A DNA stretch of 64,000 nucleotides, taken from NCBI RefSeq assembly GCF_901709675.1, contig NC_051105.1, positions 10,526,604 to 10,590,603 on the forward strand. The letters run 5' to 3'. A model generated the notes under the pieces. The model was not told the origin of the DNA. It saw only the letters and a list, made by a program, of their open reading frames with translations, and made no database searches. Origin of the DNA: Syngnathus acus (lineage: Eukaryota; Chordata; Actinopteri; Syngnathiformes; Syngnathidae). The translations under genes and the position numbers were made by a program. Below are positions 12,590-24,075 of the stretch, piece by piece (positions within the stretch are counted from its first letter, which is position 1; every line of letters begins with the position of its first letter).

Positions 12590-15500
12590 TCAAGCACTGA
12601 GTTGTGCCGCCTCCTGAACCAACGACTTCAAGGCACAGAGATCTCGCAGGAGAGAAGACACCCCCACGCAGTACCAACTCGCACCGGAGCACTCTGCAGG
12701 AGCACTGAAAGATTCAATTTGCACTCCCTCTGCGGCTAGCAGGCCTAAACGAAAGAAAAGAGAGAACATTGGTGTGTAATTAAAGGAGCAAAAACTCAAT
12801 TCAAACACTAGAATTAAGCCCTAGCATTGACATCATTTTTTGACAGCGAACTGTTTATGCGTGACCTTGAGTAGTCAAGTTTTAGAGTCCTGGACCAATT
12901 CCTTACCAACCAACGATGAAAGCAGCTGAGGACTTGGCGAAGCCTTGAAGAACAGTAAATTGCCAGCGAGCGACACCGGCTGTCTGAACACACTGCCGCT
13001 CAGCTCCAGTAGGACCGGTCGGCCACCTTGAACGGTGCCGGTCGCTTTGTAACGGAAGCCGTCGGTCACGATCTCCACCAAGCATGTGCCGGGAGAAGCC
13101 TCGTCCGACGCGCTGTGGTTTTGGTTCACCTGAGGATGCCGGGAAAAGTGGAACTTTACACCACAGCATTTATTGTAACCAGGATGTTTTGTATGAATTC
13201 AAAGTCGTACCGTGATTCCAGATTCCTCAGCTAGACTCAATACATTGATGAGATTTGGGCAAGAGTCCGATTTGCCGTTAAGCAGGCCGACCAGCACAGC
13301 GGCCGTCATGTAACTGGCTGATGACTTCATGCCATCTCCTGGTAAATTAAAAAAAAATAAAGGTATATCAGAATTGCTTCATCAGTTACTATTAGCGATA
13401 AAATACAGTGCACGTTTTCCACCACTAGAGGGTGCACAATCCTAATTTTACATATGAGCTCATAACACTTGACGGACAAAACAATAACGTAGCTCGCACC
13501 TTGAGATGTGATCTGTACATGGCTCAGCGGATTCTTTGACACGCTACAGGACTGCAGCACAGCTCCGATGGCCTCGCCAAGTTTGATCAGTGGAGAAGAG
13601 TCCGGAGAGAAAGTGCTCGCCAAAACTTGTGCGTTTACCTGGGATAGAAAAAAAATATATATATTTTTTTTAAATAATTTTGAAAAAAAAATAATAATCT
13701 AATTAGAATTTTTGTCCGCCTCAATATTGTGAAACTGCAAGCATGAATTAATAAAGTCAAATCAACTTACTGCTCCCACCAGCTTGTTGCCCTTCACCAT
13801 ATCGACGATCTGCAGAGCAATGTCCTGGCCGCACCGCGCCTGGGCTTCCTTGGTGCTGGCGCCCAGATGCGGACAGCAGATCACATTGGGATGGTTGACC
13901 AGCGAACGGTCCTGCGGGGGCTCCTGTGGACCAAACCAGCTGGACCTTATTGCAATTCTATCTAATTATTCACACAAATTGGAATATTACGAGGACTTTG
14001 AAAATAATCTTGCCTCCACAAAGACATCAAGGCCGGCTCCTCCACACTGTCCGGACTCCAAAGCTCGGAGGAGGGCAGCTTCGTCGATGATGCCACCACG
14101 TGCGCAGTTCACCACTTTGACGCCTCTCTTGCATTTGGCAAAGCTTTCGTCACTGAGTAGACCTTGGGAGGATATCGAGGACAAAAGTAATCAACTCAAA
14201 TATGATTTAGGGACCAATGTCAATCACTGTTTTGTGTAAAGATTTTATGATACTCACCAACAGTGGAGGGCATTAATGGCGTGTGGACTGTGATGTAATC
14301 ACAGAGAGGCCAAAGTTGCTCCAGGGACATTTGCTCCACCCCCCAAGTGGCCGACACCTCAACTGGAGTGATTGGGTCGTAGCCGATAGTCTTCAAAAAA
14401 AAAAAAAATGCTTTTTGTGAGTATTACAGAGTACAAGGAAAATTCAGTAGTGTCAGGTGACGATGTGACCGACCTTCATGCCAAACGCCTGCATTCTATT
14501 GGCCACCTCCTTTCCTATTCTTCCAAGTCCAACTATTCCAAGCACTTTGCCGTACAGCTCCGAGCCCATGAACTGCAACATTAGAAAATTTGACAATGAT
14601 CCGGCTGACTAAATCAAAAGCACCGCAGAATCAGAATGTCGCGTCTCATTACTGACGACTGACTGGACAATGGAGTTGGCCATGCAACTATAATTCATCA
14701 CAGAGATTGAAAAGCGTCAGCTGTGAAGCCTCCCGCTCACCTTTTTGCGATCCCAGTTGCCGGCTCGCATGGACATTGCAGCTTGAGGCACATTTCTGCA
14801 TGAAACGTAGTTTAAAATTGTCACATATTTGCTAGGAAAATCACAATGTCCAATTACTATGACCTACTTTTGATGAGTAATTGAAAATGGCAATTTGGTC
14901 ATATGAAAACTGTTGTCCTTTGTCGCCCTCTAGTGGGCCTGACTTGTTATGACTCCAAATACCCTTTATACTCATAGCTGATCTAAATGGTCAGCCAGAC
15001 AAATATTTGCTTACCTTGAGAGGCTCATCAGAAGGGCGCAGGTCAGCTCAGCCGCACTGATGGTGTTGCCGCTCGGCGTGCTGCACCAAAAGTTTGACAT
15101 CTGCTTAGCTCACCATGCGAACAATCCAGCAATAAATTCAGACTAGTCACACACGCTTACTTCATGACAATGATGCCCATTTTGGTGGCGGCGTCAACAT
15201 CAATGTTGTCCACACCGGTTCCGGCTCTCCCGATGATTTTGAGATTGGCTGCGGCGTTGATGACGTCAGCTGTCACCTTGGTAGCGGATCTCACCACCAG
15301 ACCGTCGTAGTTCTGATGAGGTGAGAGAGAAAGCAAACGGTTTTTACATGTGTGGCTGGATGATGAACTATGCAAACACACTGACACGCAAACACCAAGA
15401 AGCGGTATAAGCCACTTGACCCGAACAGTTTTCAGTCTGAAGTGGTTGCTTGTGCTGACAGCGCCATGCTGTCACCTGTTTTTCATTGTGCCTTGTTAAC

Positions 15501-16422
15501 AAAACTCATGATTGAACTTTATTAAAAAAAGGACTAAAAAAAATAACAATAAGTTAACAATATAAGACTAAAAAATCTATTAAAAGAAATCATACAATAA
15601 TTTGCAATTGCAAAATTGAGGTAAAAAAAGGTCAATCACAATACATAAGTTGAAACAGTACTGCCCTCGCTTATATTTCAACAAAAGAAGTGTGGACCTA
15701 GAAAAAAAAAAAATCTCACAAAATGGAAGTAAAAACAAATACCAAGTGAAAATGCGAATTATTTATCAAAATAGTGCAGCACCATTTTGGCATATCATTT
15801 TTAAATATTTACTTAAGTTGAAGCTATACTTGTATTTTCATCAGTCTTAGCATTGACACAAATATATAAACTTCTATTTCAGTATATACTGGGAGCACTT
15901 TTACCACCACTGGTTTAAAAAAAAAAAAAAAAAAAACTAGTGGTGGTAAAGATTGCTGCTGTGGACAAAAAGGAAATATTTTTGTGTTAGTGTGAGTCAC
16001 GTGCACAATTTATGCCAGGCTCAGCAGCTCTTCGAGAAAGTAGTGGGCTGAATTGCATCATCTTGTCAGAGCAGGGCGGTGCTAACCAAACTCACGCCAT
16101 ACACCTTCACTGAAAACTCATCTGCAACTGAAATACATTCAGCTAGAAAAACAAAAACGTCAGTGTGGAAGTTACAAAGCATTAAAATCACATTTCACCC
16201 CCAATGCATTCGTGGAAAGTGGAAGAAAAGAAGACATAGTAGTTGGAAGAATGCAGCAATGCAGACTTCCAATGACATTCCTACCTTGATTTCGGCGATC
16301 AATTCCTCCTTTTTCATATTGTGCTTCTCCGTTACCCGGATGCCATTTTCTTCCAGGATGCTCTTGCAGCGAGGATCCACGCTTTCGCTGATGAGAACGC
16401 TCTTAATGGAGATGGGGGCCAT
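12590..16422 (-). CDS. phgdh: D-3-phosphoglycerate dehydrogenase
   Basis: PHGDH oxidises 3-phosphoglycerate with NAD+ in the first committed step of serine synthesis, in the cytosol. Coding exons: 16285-16422, 15161-15312, 15015-15080, 14741-14795, 14474-14572, 14258-14390, 14014-14162, 13771-13923, 13500-13638, 13211-13338, 12907-13129 and 12590-12744. They sum to 1,590 nt, giving 529 residues (human 533). Visible are [14 protein letters not shown], the NAD-binding GLGRIG (about residue 155), the catalytic Arg in [10 protein letters not shown] and the catalytic His in CPHLGAS (residue 283). The C-terminal regulatory part of the vertebrate enzyme is present. The intron after the 14014-14162 exon begins GC instead of GT. 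The ATG at 16422 starts [14 protein letters not shown], matching human MAFANLRKVLISDS. Confidence 0.96.
15900..15950. repeat. Perfect 12-bp inverted repeat around a poly(A) loop
   Basis: TTTACCACCACT (15900-15911) and AGTGGTGGTAAA (15939-15950) are exact reverse complements separated by 27 bases that are mostly A. It lies in phgdh intron 1 and could form a hairpin in DNA or pre-mRNA. It may be the relic of a small mobile element. Confidence 0.7.
16052..16060 (-). promoter_or_regulatory. Candidate ATF4 (C/EBP-ATF) response element in phgdh intron 1
   Basis: The minus-strand sequence TGATGCAAT matches the CARE core TGATGNAAN. It lies about 360 bp downstream of the phgdh start codon, inside intron 1. 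ATF4 is an established activator of serine-synthesis genes, so the context fits, but a 9-mer can occur by chance. Confidence 0.4.
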
Positions 16423-17180
16423 TTTAGGGGGCTTGTGTGTTGTGTAAGAAGAAAGTCTCTCGTGCAGGCAGGGTTGCTGATGAATGAGCAACTAGTCCTG
16501 GAGGAGGAGTGCGAAAAGAAGGCTCCGGCGACGACTGATGATGGCCACGGGAAGTTGCTCGGAGCTTATGAATGGCCATGCGGGAGTGGAGGACGGCCCC
16601 CACTTTTTTTTAAAGAAGAAAACACGCCCCCTATCGGCGTGACAGATCTGACGATTTCTGCTCATTGGCATTTTTCATTTTTGCACTAAACAAATACTCC
16701 ATATATTACAAAAAAAACAACAACTAATATTTACATTTAAAGAATGAAAAGTAATTAAAAAAGAAGAAGAACTGTTGGAAACTTTGGACAATAGGGCAAG
16801 TCTCGTTTGGTGATGATTGGCAAATGAACCACACTGCAAACCAGTTAGTCCTGTCTTTGCCTAACCACAATGACGGACAACTTTTTTAAAAAACTTGACA
16901 CATTTCTTTCATGCCTACCAAAAACATCACACATAATAAAAGGGTACAAATTAATTTGTTTTAAATCGTTATTAAAGTATTTTATTGCGAAATAAACAAT
17001 TAGAACTATGACCAACAGCACCATCCTGCGGCAGTAAGCGGGAGTACCTCAAATGGGTTGCTTGGATACAAGGCAACAAATGATTCAATTCTGGCGTTGA
17101 CAAAGTTGGAACATGTTGCTTTAGTTAGGAACTTTACTTAATAACTTTACCAAATATTATTACTGCGTTAGAGGGGAAAA
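16423..17180. promoter_or_regulatory. Divergent upstream region of phgdh and cfap210
   Basis: About 760 bp lie between two divergent start codons. The phgdh side (16480-16620) is GC-richer and probably holds its promoter. The cfap210 side has an interrupted inverted repeat (GTTGCTTG at 17057-17064, CAAGGCAAC at 17069-17077) resembling two RFX half sites with too wide a spacer. No ORF is convincing. Confidence 0.4.
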
Positions 17181-19787
17181 ATGTCATCAGCGGTTCAACA
17201 TGACCAACGGAAAGGAGCTGGTAAAAGTGGTGAGAGCTAATTGTATTTTTTTTCTCGTTTTAGTTATATTTTTAATTTAGTTATGCAACATTATAGGTGC
17301 AAAAAATTGCGAATTTTAATGCAGTTTGAAAATTAAGTCTAACCTGGTATACACATTTAATATTTAAATTTTTTTTTAAATTTTCAATAAATATAAGAAT
17401 TAGCCTTCAAAATTATATTCTATTTTTGTGGCAACCTCATTTCTCGTAGCCTTTCCAGCTGAAGACCCCAACGAGACAATCCAGTTTCCAGATCTGCGTC
17501 AGATTACCGTTTTATCCAAGGCTGACTGGCTGAGGATCCAGGATGAAATTAATCACGTGGACAAGGAGAAGGAAGCAATGATGGAGGCCATGAGGGAGAG
17601 GCAGGCCTTGCATCTGAAATCCAAACAGATGGCCAAATTGTGGCCGAACACACTTGCAGTAAGTGAACTGCATTGGCGGTGGTATATAAAGTTTGCATGT
17701 TAAACCCTTCTGCTTATTTCAAGTGTCAAAGACAGAAGAAGCTGGAGGCAAAAAAGATCCGGGAGCAGATTGAAGAGGAGAAAAGGAAACAGATCGATAT
17801 GGAAGAAGCCAAATATCGGGAAGAAAAGCGGAAAGAGGCGATCGAGAAGGCAAAGGAGCAGCTCTACTATGAAACGGAGCGAGTCAAAGGACTACACGTA
17901 AGTATCTTACGTAAGATGAGAATGCTGAGAATTTGATTCCTATAATTAAAGCAATATCTCTAAAAGTAGTGAAATAAAAATTGCAATAAATATTCGGATG
18001 TTGTTTATTTTATCTCACAGCGGGCACTCTTGCTAACAGAAGTTCTGAAGGAAAGAGAAGCCCAGATAAAGTTGAAGCAAAGCAGGAAGAACACTTCTGA
18101 GGACCTAGAAAAAGAATACATACAGATGGTGAAGACCAGAGATGATGAAGCTCTCCAAAAAGAGCAGGAACGAACGCAAAAGAAAAAAGAGGAGTGCAAG
18201 GTTTTTGCTGAAGAACTGGACAAGCAGTAGGTGATCAATTCTTTAACGATTAATAGCCACATCGTGTTTTTCAAAATTGAATTGTCGTGTAGGATTAAGG
18301 GAAAACAACTAGAACGAGAACGACAGAAGCAAGAGACAAAGAAAGACGGCGAGGAAATCCAACGGCTTCAAGAGCTCCATCAACGGGAGCAAAAAATGGA
18401 GGAGCAGTCAAAAGTCGAGCAGAAGATTGATTTCATGAAAGCTCAGCGGGTGGGCGGGCTCCCGAATTTTTTGTGCAACCACGTTTAACTGCTTGACTTT
18501 CACCTTTCCATAGGAGCTTCTCACTCAAAGAGACATTGCAAAGGCGGCCGATGCGGAAAAACAGGAGGCGGAGGAAGCCCAAAGAAAACTGTTCCTTTCT
18601 GCAAAGGAGAAGATGATGAAGTTAAGACGGGATAAAGAGAAGGAGTTGCTCAGGTAAGAACTAGGAGAAATGTATTCCTTTTTCTGTCGCATCCGCATTG
18701 GTCAAAAGTGAGAATATAATATTTCGCACTCACATGGCAACATCGCGACTGGAGAATCAAGACCATTGAGTTTTTGTTTTCTCTGCTCAGAGAGGTCCAG
18801 AATTGCAAAGAGAAGATTATGGACAAGCTGACATTGGTTCAGCAAGAGGAGAAGCGGCAGAAGCAGCAAAGCGTTGCCAAGGCTGTCGCGGAGCAGGATG
18901 CACAGAGGATGCAGCAGGAATGGGAGGAGGAGCAGAAGAGGCTGAAAATGATGAAGTCAATCGCAGCTCACAGGGAACAAGTGGTAACAAAAGTATTGTG
19001 GCGAAGCCAGGTCCAGAATGTAAAAGTCTCATGCCAGAGTTTAAGCTCTTAAAACTGCCGAATCAGCTGAGTTAAAACCAAACTGTGGCCGAGTTTTAAA
19101 TTCTCGACCTGGATTTTCCACTTTTCGGGAAAAAAACAGTACAGAATGTTTCTTCTGGAGAGTTTGTGGCATTTCAACATGGCAAACTTGTCTGGCTAGA
19201 TTCAAGAGAAAGAGCAAAATGAACTAATCAGAAAGGAGAAAGAAAAAGAAGCTCTTCAAGCGAAGAAAGAAGGTGACAGAATATTTGTTGAAGAAGAGCA
19301 AAAGAAGGCCCAGAGCATCCGGCAGAAGCTCCAGAAGATTCAGGACTTCAACGCAAGCCAGATGGTAGATGATGAAGGCAAGAGTTGACTCAGGAGTCAG
19401 TTTTGACATTTGGCCATTTTTGCTCCAATGTAGGTGGAGAGAAAAGCCCAGCAGCATCAAGTAAGGCAAGCTGAGCACGAGTTTGAAGCCAAGAACATGG
19501 AGCTCCTCGCTGAGGAGGAGCTCGGCTTTCAACAGTACTCAAGGGCTGTAGTCCAGGCAGCCGCCACGGCTCAGCGCAGCGTGCTTCCACTCTACAAAGC
19601 CGCGAGGGAAGGAGTAACCGGGGTCCCCACCTTCACCGGAGCGAGACCTCGCTACCTCGTTCACGACAGCAGCGGTGCCGAAATGCCCAAATATGTCTCA
19701 GACAAAACGCAGGATATTAAGAAGAAGATCCATGAGGTTGAAGATATTGAAGATGCAAAGAAGAGGTTGGGCTTTACGTGGTTATAG
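17181..19787 (+). CDS. cfap210: CFAP210 (CCDC173), ciliary microtubule inner protein
   Basis: CFAP210 is a filamentous coiled-coil protein inside the A-tubule of motile-cilium doublets. Coding exons: 17181-17229, 17459-17658, 17724-17897, 18021-18226, 18293-18449, 18514-18653, 18791-18983, 19200-19364 and 19434-19787. They sum to 1,638 nt and 545 residues, near human (about 550). The protein is almost wholly Glu/Lys/Gln-rich helix with long coiled-coil stretches from about residue 40 to 460, then a less charged tail (GVTGVPTFTGARPRYLVHD). IQFPDLRQITVLSKADWLRI near the N-terminus is the conserved start of the family. The neighbours ppig and fastkd1 match the human order. The identification rests on that motif, the length and the synteny. 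Confidence 0.88.
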
Positions 19788-20930
19788 TTTACTGGCTGAA
19801 CTTGACAATGTTGGTGAAGACAAAGATTTAGATGAATTCGAAACCTTAATTTATCTGGCGTGTTCTTCACTGTGGTGTGTGAAATTCTGAAGATATTTTC
19901 ACCGGAATGTATAATAAGAGTGTTACCCTGCATAGTTGACATTTTTCTCCGAATGGAAAAGTGCTGCTTTGGCGCCCTCTTGTGGCACCCAGTACTTTAC
20001 ATTCACAGGAAGACTCGCTCGCTATTTACCGATGTAACTGTATTTTGTGAGTGTTAATAATTGTAGTAGAACGTTGCAGCAATATTTTAAAATCAAAATG
20101 ATGTATTTTAATTCCAATCTACAGAGAGGAGCTCCTACTGAGAGCATTTCACATAAGATGATTTTTAAGCTGACATTACAGTTTACTCCGTTAAAAAGAA
20201 AAAAGAAACAAAACGACAACAAGAATACAAAGACTATGTGGTGTCATTTAAAACGTCAATGGGTGAAGATAAAACCTCAAAGTCTGGAACAGGTATGCAA
20301 AAAAAAATCTCTTTTGCTACTCCCCCAAAAACGTTAAATAAAAGTTTCTGTAGAAAAACAAACAAACAAACAAACAAACAAACATGTCTTACAGTAAAAT
20401 CTTTAACCAGCTGAACCAAATAATCAAACTATGGTGTGGTTTTCTGTCCCCACCTTCAGCAAGCACTTCAGTCTGCCTTCCTGCTTAGTGCTAAGACAAA
20501 CAAAAAAAAAAAGACCGAGGCTCACAAGGCGCAGCGGTTGTTTGTTGCTGCAATTTATCGGTTCCGCTCGAGCGCTTCTCTTTCCAGCCTCCCGTTTGAC
20601 TGCCAGAGAATTCAAAAGTGGCACTGTGGACATGTAAGGAATATCGATGTGTGCGGCTCTTTGTTGAAAGACGAAGTAGGCTGACCATTATATGAGGATG
20701 TCTCGGAGAAGAAAAAAATTAAAGCGCCAAGCCATTCTCAAGAGGAAATCAAGTTGATTTTTTTTTTCTTGCCAATATGTTGTATGTGCTAGTCGAAACT
20801 CGACATTCTGATTTGAATTGAGTTTTTGAAATCTGATTTTTTTTTTTTTTTTTATACTTAGGAATGTCATGTTCAGACTAGAACATATGTTAAAGAACAT
20901 TTTGGAAACGACTTCCCCTTTAAGACGAGC
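19788..20930. other. Convergent spacer between cfap210 and ppig
   Basis: This 1.1 kb holds the 3' UTRs of two convergent genes. A clean (AAAC)n run lies at 20354-20383 and T-rich tracts near 20755-20770 and 20837-20853. I see no further gene. Confidence 0.6.
20354..20383 (+). repeat. (AAAC)n microsatellite
   Basis: About seven tandem AAAC units, uninterrupted, in the spacer between cfap210 and ppig. Confidence 0.9.
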
Positions 20931-23900
20931 TCAGTCGCTGCGAGAGCTCGAACTGGAGCTCGAGTGACTCCTCTTGTTGTTGCTTTTGCCTTTTGTCGCG
21001 TCAGCTCTTTTCCGGTCCTTGGAGGCGCTTTTGGATCTTCTGCGTTTGGACTCGGGGCTCTTGCGACGCTTGCGTCTGTCTTGATCGCTGTCTGAGGAGC
21101 TGCTGCTGCTGCTGGAGCTGCGTCTTCTTCTCCGTTGGCTGTCCTTGCGATCCTTGCTCCGCCCCCTCCTGCTGCTCTTGCTTCTTGAGCGCCTGCTTCT
21201 GTGCGTATCGCGGCCCTTGCTTCTGCGCTCCCGACTACGCGTCCTCCGCCTTTCGTCGCCGTGTCGCCTACGCTCGCTCCTGCTACGCTCCCTTCCCCTC
21301 TCTCTGTCCCGTTTTTCGTCTTTGTCTTTGGAGGCGGCGCGTCCGCTCTTTTCTCGGGTCCTGCTGCTGGATCGGTGGCGGTCCTTGGAACTTCTCTCTT
21401 TGCTTTGAGACTTTGTCCGCCTTGTCTCGCCGTTGCTCGTTTTGGAATCCTCTCTCTTCTTGCCGTCGGGCTCTTGGTCTTTGTTTTTCTTTTTGCCGTG
21501 ATGATCGCTTTCCTTCTCCTTGTCTTTCTTGTCCGCGTTTCGTTCTTTGCTCCTAGAGCGAGCCTTCTTCTCACTACTCTTATGTTTGTGACTCTTCTCT
21601 TTGCTTTTGGACCGTCTCCTCTTCTCTCTGCTTTTGGACCTTCTGCTCTTCTCTCTGCTTTTACTGCGGCTTTTTGACTTGGGCCTTTTCTTGTCCTTCT
21701 GCTTACCTTGCTTCTCCCCTGAATTGTCCTTGCTTCTGGATCTCTGCGATCGAGACTTCCTGTCCTTTTTCCCGTCGTCGGTGTGCTCACCCTTTGAAGC
21801 CGAGGTCCGCCGTTCTCTCCTCTGAGTGTTAGCGGCCTCGTCCTTGTCCTCACTCATGTCACCTCTGGGAAAAGGAAAACAAAAAGTCCAATCAACCAAA
21901 TAAAAATTTTACGTGTGCGATAGTGTTAAGCACTACAATGACGAGGGTTTTCTTGCGGCATCTTACTTGTCCCCTTTAATCCAACGCTCCCCCGTGACTG
22001 CTCTCATCCTCTGACGCTGCAACTCCAGACGCCAGTGGGGCGGAGTTTCGCTACGGCGATAGCGATCTCTGGATCTTGAACGAGAACGTGAAGGAGTTCG
22101 GTATCTCTGCAGGGGAGAAAAGACGTACTGAATCGATTGCGGGCGGACAGATGGAAAAGTGCAGCCGGTTTACGGAACACACGCTCACCCTGGGGCCTCT
22201 GCCTTTGATCTTCCTGCCGGATCGTGTCATTACCAATCTTCTGTTATATTGAGAATTATGTTGCGCGCCAGATCTGCCAGGAGCAACACATGAATGTTTA
22301 TCAACTAATGTTTCATTTTCCCTCAATCAACACAAGGGAAAAAGTTTTGAGTGACCCACCTGTCTCGAGGCCGTTCATCTTTGCCGTCTTTGTCCTTCTC
22401 AGGCTCCTCCTTCTTTCTCTCGGCCGGTGAGAGTCTCATCAGGAACCGATTCTCAGGAATGGGAGGTATTTCCTCAGGGCGCACGGTGGATGTGATCACC
22501 TCTTCTTGTTCTTTCTCTTCGACAATCTCAGGCTCGGCACTGTGAAAACACAAGTGATAAATCAGCACCGGTTTTCAAACGTTACGTGCTAAAATGAATC
22601 TGAGGGTCAATTACGTCTTTTTCTCCTTTTCCTGTTTCTTCTTTTGCTTCTTGGCTTTCTTTTTCTGCTTCTTGGCCTCCTTGTCAGACTCTTCAGAGTC
22701 AGAGGACGATGCCGAGGAGCTGTCGGAGTCACTTGAACTGCTGCTGGAGCTTGACGAGGCTCGCTCTTTTTTCTTGTCATGTTTCTTTGCTACAAAAACA
22801 TAAGACGTGGTTAAGATGGTCATACCTTGCAGAGTTAGAAAATACTTGCTTGACTCATTTTTGGGAGCAAACCTTTTGATTTGGGGACAAGTTCCCCACA
22901 GTTTAAAACCTTGATTTCGGCACAGGGTCGGCTGTTGGGATCCGTTTTCTCATTCTCCATAGTTTGTACGACCTCTTGACCAGAAATCACGTGACCAAAA
23001 ACCACATGGACCCTGCCACAAAAAAAAAAAAAAAAAAAAAGAATTAAAATGTACATCGTGCATCATATCAATGCAAAGAATTGCAACTGTACAGTTCTTA
23101 CCCGTCCAAATGGGGAGTTGGTTTTGTTGTGCTGAGAGGATTCAGAGAAAACAACACATTCACAAGCAAATAATGACATCAATTCAGTAATATTGAGAAA
23201 ACCTCTGGGTGCCTACATGAAAAACTGTGATCCATTTGTATCTTTTCCTCTATTGGCCATAGACAGCATGTACTCCTTGTTATGTTTCACAGCAAAGCTT
23301 TCGTCTGGGGGTATAGGGATTGCAAAAATTGTATAACCATTTTCAAGCCATTGGTCATTTGACTAGCCCGCAACATCTTTACCTTCAAAAAAGCCTCCAT
23401 AGATGGACTCGCCCCCTCTTCCATTGCCTACAGAAACAAAAGAAAGTAGATCAGAAGATGTTTCTGTTAATTTCTTTGGTGTGTTAATTTAGTGATGCTT
23501 CATAATAAATCAATAAAATTAAGCACCCACCTTCGCTAAAGTCTCCTCCTTGAATCATAAAGTCTTTCACAATGCGATGGAACAGGCATCCTTTGTAATG
23601 AAGAGGTTTCTGGGTTCCTTTACCAACACCTTTCTCACCTAGAAGAAAATACAATGTGAACGAGAGATATATTTTTTGCAGTGAAATTTTAATAGGAGTG
23701 AAATTGTAGTGAATAACTCACCTGTGCAAAGGCATCTGAAGTTTTCACATGTTTTGGGACAAACGTCGGTAAACAACTCGATAATGATTCGACCCACTGC
23801 AAAAGAAATGGATTTGAAAAAATGGAAACCTGTATTATATAAAACATGTAGTAATAGAAAGTTAAATGGGGCCAGACCGATATGACTTTTTGATGGAGAT

Positions 23901-24075
23901 TTCAATATTTGTCAAAATATTAGAAGTACATCTCAGTACAACACAGAATTGTCCATTATCAGCTAATTTTTTTTTTTTATCAGGAATCGAAGTCTTCCAA
24001 ACATCCGATCTTACCTGCTGCGCTTCCAATTCCAATGTCAAGAAAGCACCGAGAACGTTGAACCTTGATCCCCAT
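20931..24075 (-). CDS. ppig: PPIG, nuclear RS-rich cyclophilin (SR-cyclophilin)
   Basis: PPIG is a peptidyl-prolyl isomerase with an RS domain that binds the RNA polymerase II tail and splicing factors. Coding exons: 24015-24075, 23722-23796, 23531-23638, 23383-23428, 23217-23304, 23102-23131, 22873-23012, 22615-22789, 22360-22539, 22191-22241, 21967-22106 and 20931-21864. They total 2,028 nt and 675 residues (human 754). The cyclophilin domain covers about residues 1-175, with [15 protein letters not shown], the [15 protein letters not shown] catalytic segment and [17 protein letters not shown] Ser tract, the conserved [15 protein letters not shown] and [12 protein letters not shown] follow. 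The last exon encodes about 310 residues of Arg/Ser/Lys repeats. Its G/C-rich composition creates long spurious antisense ORFs. Confidence 0.96.

Noticed and set aside
17057-17077. X-box upstream of cfap210
   Set aside because: The half sites GTTGC and GGCAAC are present but the spacer is too long for a standard RFX site.
20993-21677. Long plus-strand open frames of 187 and 158 residues
   Set aside because: They are antisense shadows of the repetitive Arg/Ser exon of ppig, whose composition lacks stop codons in several frames.
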